From Siniperca chuatsi (taxonomy: Eukaryota > Chordata > Actinopteri > Centrarchiformes > Sinipercidae): a stretch of DNA of 64,000 nt. Every line of letters begins with the position of its first letter. Position 1 is the stretch's first letter. Positions 58,360 through 64,000 of this stretch are shown here, in pieces. The stretch spans positions 13,081,001 through 13,145,000 of the forward strand of contig NC_058042.1 of NCBI RefSeq assembly GCF_020085105.1, written 5' to 3'. The position numbers and the translations under genes are program-made. Below the pieces are notes generated by a model, which searched no databases, had not been told where the DNA came from, and worked only from the letters and a program-made list of their open reading frames with translations.

Positions 58360-61300
58360 ATGGGTGTGCTGTGGACGAACTGCGTTTTCTTCCTGGCGTG
58401 TTGCTCTGGATTAGGGTTTGGAATCCCAAACAGATGCGACGAAGTGCGCAAAGTTTTCCAACTCAGGCAAATTGGACCAAATCAATTATTGCCTCCAAGT
58501 CCCAGACCAGGTATGTTGGAGTTAAGCTTCCAGACTGAGCAGTAGTGCGTGTTACTGTCTGGTTTATGAGAATTTAACTGCAGGAAAACCCCCAAATAAA
58601 CCAGCCAGTAATAGAAATGGTGTCACATTTCTTATTGATTATAATTTTCATAGCAACCAAAGCATCAACATCACCGCTGAGTGAAAGAAAATATGCCTAA
58701 AAAGTTATTTAACACAACATTTCTTTCTTGTAGAGCTCATAAACTGCACTAGCTGTTAAAACCTGTCATTTTCTGGCTTCTTGGAGCACTCTCTGTAGTT
58801 ACAAAACACACCTTTTAAAACACATTTTAGAGGCGTGTGTGCAGTTATGATAATAATATAGACAGTAGAAACAGGAGAGCTTTAAGCTGTTTAAATGGCA
58901 TCTTTTTGAGGGGACTTATAAATCAAGATATTTAGAGGAAATACTGTATGTGTCTTAAATTACTGCAAGAATAAAACTCTCAGAAGTCCATTCTGTTAGA
59001 TTAATATCTAATCTTTGGAGGACATTTATCTACTCTAGTTTATGTTATGTTATAAATGTTGAAATATTTCAAACATCCTGGATGATGTTCAACCCATTTT
59101 CAAGCACTTCATACTGGGCAACAGGAGTAGGTTTGGAGATTGATGTTCCTGGTGTTTGTACAACAAAACCACCTACAAAAGGTATCACTTATTGTTTACT
59201 TCACTGTACCAGCAGTGCATGGGCAAATATAAAATGTGCTGTTTTAATCCTGTGAAACTAGGAACTAAAGATGCTGAGATTACTTGTTAGTCATGACGAA
59301 AAAGAAACCAAACTCTGCTCCTGTTGGCTGTCTAAAGCAGATAAGTGGCTTGCAGGGATAAACAGGAATTATTTTGTGTAAAGTAGGCTTCACTTAACTT
59401 TCTGAACACCACCCATAATGTAATTCCACATGATACTTCTCTACAAGATTTGGGGGGAATTATGGGTATTTCATGTGGCAGCTTGCTGCTGCTACTGCTG
59501 CTCTCTGTGCTCCTCTTGGAAAAATAAATCTTAATGGTGTTGACTACCATCCTGCCACAAACTGCTCCCTATAAACTTCACCACCCCTTTCCTCTGTGCC
59601 ACTGTGAGGAAACAGATTCAATTGACAGAAAACCCTCAAATGCCCCCAAACCTCTAAATAACCCTTGCAATGCCAACTCCTGCCCCTTAAATGAGCCTGT
59701 GCGGATTTAAATCTGTGCTGTTTCTCTGCAGAATTACAAACTGAAAAGTACGTTCTCTGAGATAAATTGTGTGCAATGGGCATCTTCTGGAGTTTAAGTG
59801 ATGATAAGCTCCTGATTCACTAACCCTGTAAAAACACTTGCTACTGTTTATAACTGCACCTCCGCTGACCTTTCTGGCAGCCTCACACAGCTAGAACGTC
59901 TTCCAAACCCAAATGCATCATGACATTGGAAAGATGTAAATCGTTTCCTTGATGGATTCAGATTAATGTACTGAAATACATCAGATGGGTAATGGGAGAT
60001 AGCGAGAGGTATAGTCGATCCTAGAGCATGATTTTAGAAGTTATGTATAATTGAGCGTGGGCTTGTGAAAAATAACCGTCAGAAATTCCAGGAATTCGAG
60101 AGAGAGAGAGCTGTTTCCATGCCTGTCTAAGAGGGAGTGCCAGACAGCCTTCAGTTAAGGTCAGAACACAGCAAGTCAGAAGTCTGTCACCTCGGCCAAA
60201 CAAAGCTGTTGTCTGTTGTGTTGGAAGTGGAAATAGTTCTGGGAAGCATTTAAAAAAGCAAGACCTGTGGTGCTTTCAGGCCGTCTTATCTGGGAGAGTT
60301 TGAATTCCTCCACGTGTGCCATCGCCTGCTCTGCTCCCTCCTCACTCTTGAACCTCGCAGGGAGCTGATAGCGTCTCTGGCAACAGCTCTGCACGCTCTG
60401 CCTAGGCATGTCAGAGAGGCTTTTGCAGAGTTTTGGTGTTGCTTTTAAGATGTTTTGATTGTCCCGTATGTGTGCAGATTGCTTACATTTGTTCGTAGTG
60501 GAAAACCTGAGACATCACTTGGTGAGGCGATAACGCTGTGACTCAGATCTTCTCTCGGGATCTAGGTGTTTTGGTTTTCTTGCTCCATTAAAGCATTTTT
60601 TAACTTGTGCACTGCTAGACATACACAACCATTGTATGTGCATTTACCTTATGTTTTAGGCATGTGTACTACCATTATGGTAAATAATTTATATGACCAG
60701 AATCAACTGCCAATATTTCACACAGACATGATCGGTTTCTTGATCACCTAATAATTTTAAAGAGAAGGCCTATTATTCATTCAGATTTGCCATCGTGTGC
60801 TTTTTATGCACCTTGTTCTTCATTTATTTTTGCTATTTGTGTGTCTCTTGGATGGCAGTCCATCACTTTGGTCTAGACTGAAATAATCAACATGGATTGT
60901 CATGAAATTTTGTACAGACATTCATGGTCCCCAGACTGACCATGATGATCCCCTGACTTTTTCTCTAGCGCCACCAGGTTGACTTTTGTGGTTTTGCGTG
61001 AAATGTTTCCATTGGATGGATTGCTGTGAAATTTGGTAGGCCTACTTTTGGTGGCCCCTGAAGATGTATTGTAATGACCTTGGTGACTTTGGTGACGTCT
61101 CATCTAGCACCACCAGCAGGTCAAAATTTTAGTTTCTCCAATACTTTGGTTTATTATTATTTAAATCCCTGCAAAACTAATGACATTCCCAGCAGACCCA
61201 GCTGTACTTTAGGTTCAGTGCTAATCAGCAAATGTTAGCATGCTACCATGCTAAACTAAGATGGTGAACATGGTAATCGTTATACCTGCTTAACATCAGC

Positions 61301-62530
61301 ATGTTAGCATTGTCATTGTGAGTGTGTTAGCATTCTATTGTTAGCATGTAGCTCAAAGCACTGCTGTGCCCAGGTACAGCCTCACAGAGCTGCAGGCATA
61401 GCTGTAGACTCTTAGTCTTGTTCTCTTGCTGATAAATGCTGCTAAAGAAAGAAAAGCTGCTTGTCACTTTGAACAGTTGCCAGTTTATCATACAGATAAA
61501 ACAGAAGATAGTTAGACGCATTCACTTATTCATACCTTCGGGCAGTTCAGGGTGTCAGATCCACCTGACTTGCATGTCTTTGGAATGTGTAAAGGAAAGT
61601 GGAGCACTCTAAAGAGAGCATGCACATCCCTAGCCACAGTTTATTGTGTATTAGCATTACATTCACAGAGGTAAGCATTTGTTTCTCTGAAAAATAAATA
61701 CCCGGTGATGTTCGAAAAACCCAGTTCAACAACACGTATCTGTTCTGAAGGTATTCAGAAAAATCAAAACTACTTTTTTTCTCCATAGATCCAAACAAAA
61801 ATGGAGGCCGTGAATGATATATGTATTTGCTTAATTTATACAAGGTGAACCGAAAATGTATTCTCAGTTATATTTGACTATATTGATGTTACTTTATATT
61901 ATTTTGAATTTTTAATTTTTTTTTCTAATATCATTAGTATTTCTCTTGTGTAGAAAAAAAGAACAAAGACATATGTCATTTCTGGCTAACAGGATTAGGA
62001 AATACAGTTGCAACTTGAGAAACGGGGTGGAGCAGACAGAATATTTTTTCATCTACATAGTTAGAAGAGTCTTTGAGGATTCAGGAAATTCAGAACAGAG
62101 GTAAGTGTTATTAAACGACCTTCTGGGTGGGTATTTATTTTTCAGAGAAACAAATGCTTATCTCTGTGACTCAAATGTAATGGTGATACATGAGAGGCAC
62201 TGACTGGGGCTTTGGAATCCCACACAGAAATGGCAAAAGATGGAAATAGTCTTTCTTACTGTAAAGCAAACACTGAGCTGCCCTGCTTCTTAGTTTTGTC
62301 CCATTTTAATCTTAGCCCCTGTCCATATGTGTTTTAAGATCATAACATTTGATCTCAATGACCCTTAGGTTCAGACCTTCAGGTGTGCATGTCCAAGAAC
62401 CTGACCTGCTGCACCAAGAAGATGGAGGAGAAGTACCAGGTGGCGGCCCGGAGAGACATCCAGAACCTTCTCCAGACGTCCAGCTCCAGCCTCAAGTTTC
62501 TCATCTCACGCAATGTGGCTGCTTTTCAAG
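58360..62530 (+). CDS. gpc5: Glypican-5, 5' part (exons 1-2); continues past the window
   Basis: GPI-anchored heparan sulfate proteoglycan core that modulates Hedgehog, Wnt and growth-factor signalling at the cell surface. Exon 1 is 58360-58510 and exon 2 62369-62530; both end in phase 1 with good GTATGT and GTAAGA donors. The start gives a signal peptide (about residues 1-21) followed by the glypican Cys pattern: [36 protein letters not shown], then [20 protein letters not shown]. The last block matches human GPC5 much better than GPC3, and the close upstream miR-17-92 cluster supports GPC5. Only about 104 of the usual ~570 residues lie in the window; the remaining exons, heparan sulfate sites and GPI signal are beyond 64000. 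Intron 1 (3.9 kb) carries the repeat at 60870-61375. Confidence 0.88.
60870..61375 (+). repeat. Dispersed repeat, copy 2 of 2, in gpc5 intron 1
   Basis: Same family as 33537-33965, with TCTCTAGCGCCACCAGGTTG, AAACTAAGATGGTGAACATG and ATCAGCATGTTAGCATTGTC in the same order. This copy extends further at its 5' side. Confidence 0.75.
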
Positions 62531-64000
62531 GTAAGACTTAACTGGTTTGAGGCATCGCTGGTGTAAGAGTAAAACACTTCAACGCGTGCTGAGATTAGAG
62601 CGGACATGTTTACATGGATAATTGTATGTGTAGATGTTTGTGTGTATTTCCGAGTTGGAGTATACATTTAGGAGTTTGTGTGGGTGCTGTAAAAACAGTG
62701 GATGAGTCAGTGTGTGCGTGCGTGCAGTCAGGCTCCACTTCAGAGCAAACAGAGCAGGGTCTGTCCTCCTTCCAGATCTACCGCTACACTCTGATCATGA
62801 GATAAGATAGGTTGGCTGTTCCTGTAGGAGACTCAGGAGGAGGCAGTCTGTGAGGCTGAATGTCTGTCAAGGATATGTACTGGGGCTTTTACTAATAGCC
62901 TCTCTTCCTGTGCAAGGTGTCCTTCTATACTATATCTTGATAAGAAAATGAAATCTTCATATTTAGAGTTCTGGAACGCAGTTATCCCATCATAGCCACC
63001 TCATATCCACCCCCACATTTGTTTTCAACCTCTTTCTCTCATTGTTTTTCATTCCTCTCCATCCTTTCACTCAGAAATGACTGACAGTTGACTTACAGGG
63101 AGCAGCTGTTTCTCCCACTCTAGCTGATAGCTGTCATATGACGGCTGAAATGGGTGGGCAACAAATACAGAGCTGACTTGAATGTGCAGACATATCATTA
63201 GACCAATTCACTTTAACGATGTCTCTCAGTTAAAAGACATGCTGTTATCCTCCTCCTAAACTCAAATGATTTATAGGAGAGTCTCGCATGATCACAGTGT
63301 TTTAGTTGTGGTTTGCAGGGGCAATGCCCTGTTTTTGTCGTCAGATGTTTGATGTGTCTACACAGGCTCTGAAGTTGAACTAAAATACTCAGCATTTATG
63401 ATAAAGTTTATGAAGCATGCCGCCTCTAAAATACTGTTAACTTGTTGGAGTGCAAGTTTTCTTTTTTAAAGGACAAAGCTGGCGTTTTTTTATATTTTTT
63501 GTTATTGTCAAATCCCCTGAAAAGAACAAAAAGAACAAAACGAACAAAACGTTAGTTTCATCTCTGAATACTTTTTGACTTCTCTCCCTACCCTGTCTGT
63601 GGCACTCAGCCCCAAACTGAAGATGTAAATCTTTAAAAGCGGGTCAAAAATATGTAGTTTATAGGCTAAATAATTGCCCAAAATATGTAGTTTTTAACAA
63701 ATGTTACTGTAAACAGGAGTAAGGAGTTTGTTGGTGACTGTCTCCAGCAGTGGATTAAAACACATTTAGTGCTCAAGTAGGTATTTACAGCAGCAGGACA
63801 TTGTATGTGGGATTGACTCAAAGAAAGAAACATGTCGCACTTTGCAACAGTGTGGCTCACTGATGTGTTTTTGGACAACAATGGAGGACTATGGCACACA
63901 GACAGTACTTGTTAGTAGCATCAGTTCATTGTTGGTTTTGGTCTTTTCATTTCTTTTGTTTTCTGACAGTAGGAAAAATATATAGAATATCTCCAGGCTT
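62531..64000 (+). other. Start of gpc5 intron 2
   Basis: Non-coding sequence after the exon 2 donor to the right edge. No further glypican exon is visible. It includes a short TG-rich stretch near 62615-62680 and a dispersed repeat from about 63560. Confidence 0.6.
63560..64000 (+). repeat. Dispersed repeat, copy 3 of 3
   Basis: Matches 44600-45060 and 29515-29815 (CCCTACCCTGTCTGTGGCAC, CAACAGTGTGGCTCACTGAT, ACAGTACTTGTTAG). It runs to the window edge and may continue beyond it. Confidence 0.7.

Noticed and set aside
60890-61400. TGTTAGCA-rich stretch as a CRISPR-like or satellite array
   Set aside because: The repeats are irregular, and the whole unit recurs at 33537-33965 as an ordinary dispersed repeat.
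58360-62530. gpc3 as the identity of the glypican
   Set aside because: [16 protein letters not shown] fits GPC5 rather than the GPC3 form, and the miR-17-92 neighbour is the GPC5 context.

Overview
The window looks like nuclear DNA from a ray-finned, probably percomorph, teleost. The basis is vertebrate genes with GT-AG introns, AT-rich introns and spacers, and typical fish repeats (L2-type LINEs, tRNA-derived SINE, hAT-like MITEs, palindromic MITEs). No bacterial operon, CRISPR array or active virus was seen.

Layout. 0.3-1.3 kb (+): txnl4b, three exons, complete. 2.6-5.7 kb (-): a seven-exon tyrosinase-family gene, tail to tail with txnl4b, with all six copper histidines but a C-terminal tail unlike canonical tyrosinase. 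7.4-11.3 kb (+): mrpl16, five exons. 13.0-22.9 kb (+): cenpq, eight exons; its 6.4 kb intron 3 is almost filled by two L2-type LINE copies in opposite orientation. 25.0-26.8 kb (-): a two-coding-exon rhodopsin-class receptor of the leukocyte chemoattractant type. 26.8-39.7 kb: gene-poor and repeat-bearing. 39.7-46.5 kb (+): a complete ephrin-B, most like ephrin-B2. 46.5-53.6 kb: spacer with MITEs and one unidentified exon-like segment. 53.6-56.35 kb (+): the six-hairpin miR-17-92 cluster with a likely host-transcript promoter and first exon. 58.4 kb to the right edge (+): the first two exons of a glypican, best matched to gpc5.

How the parts relate. Most genes are unrelated housekeeping or tissue-specific loci. 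As I recall the human map, the right-hand block (ephrin-B2, miR-17-92, glypican-5) corresponds to chromosome 13q, where MIR17HG also lies just 5' of GPC5 in the same orientation. The left-hand genes map elsewhere in human (16q, 11q, 6p), so the window joins several ancestral blocks.

The most noteworthy items are: the intact miR-17-92 cluster with three canonical CACGTG E-boxes packed into 117 bp just upstream; a CTCF-core match between the cluster and gpc5; the extra tyrosinase-like gene; the diverged ephrin-B tail; a MITE with a perfect 8-bp target duplication; and two unidentified coding-like segments on the minus strand. I did not find a wholly new multi-gene system here. All exon borders were inferred by reading splice sites and frames by eye and from memory of protein families, without database searches.
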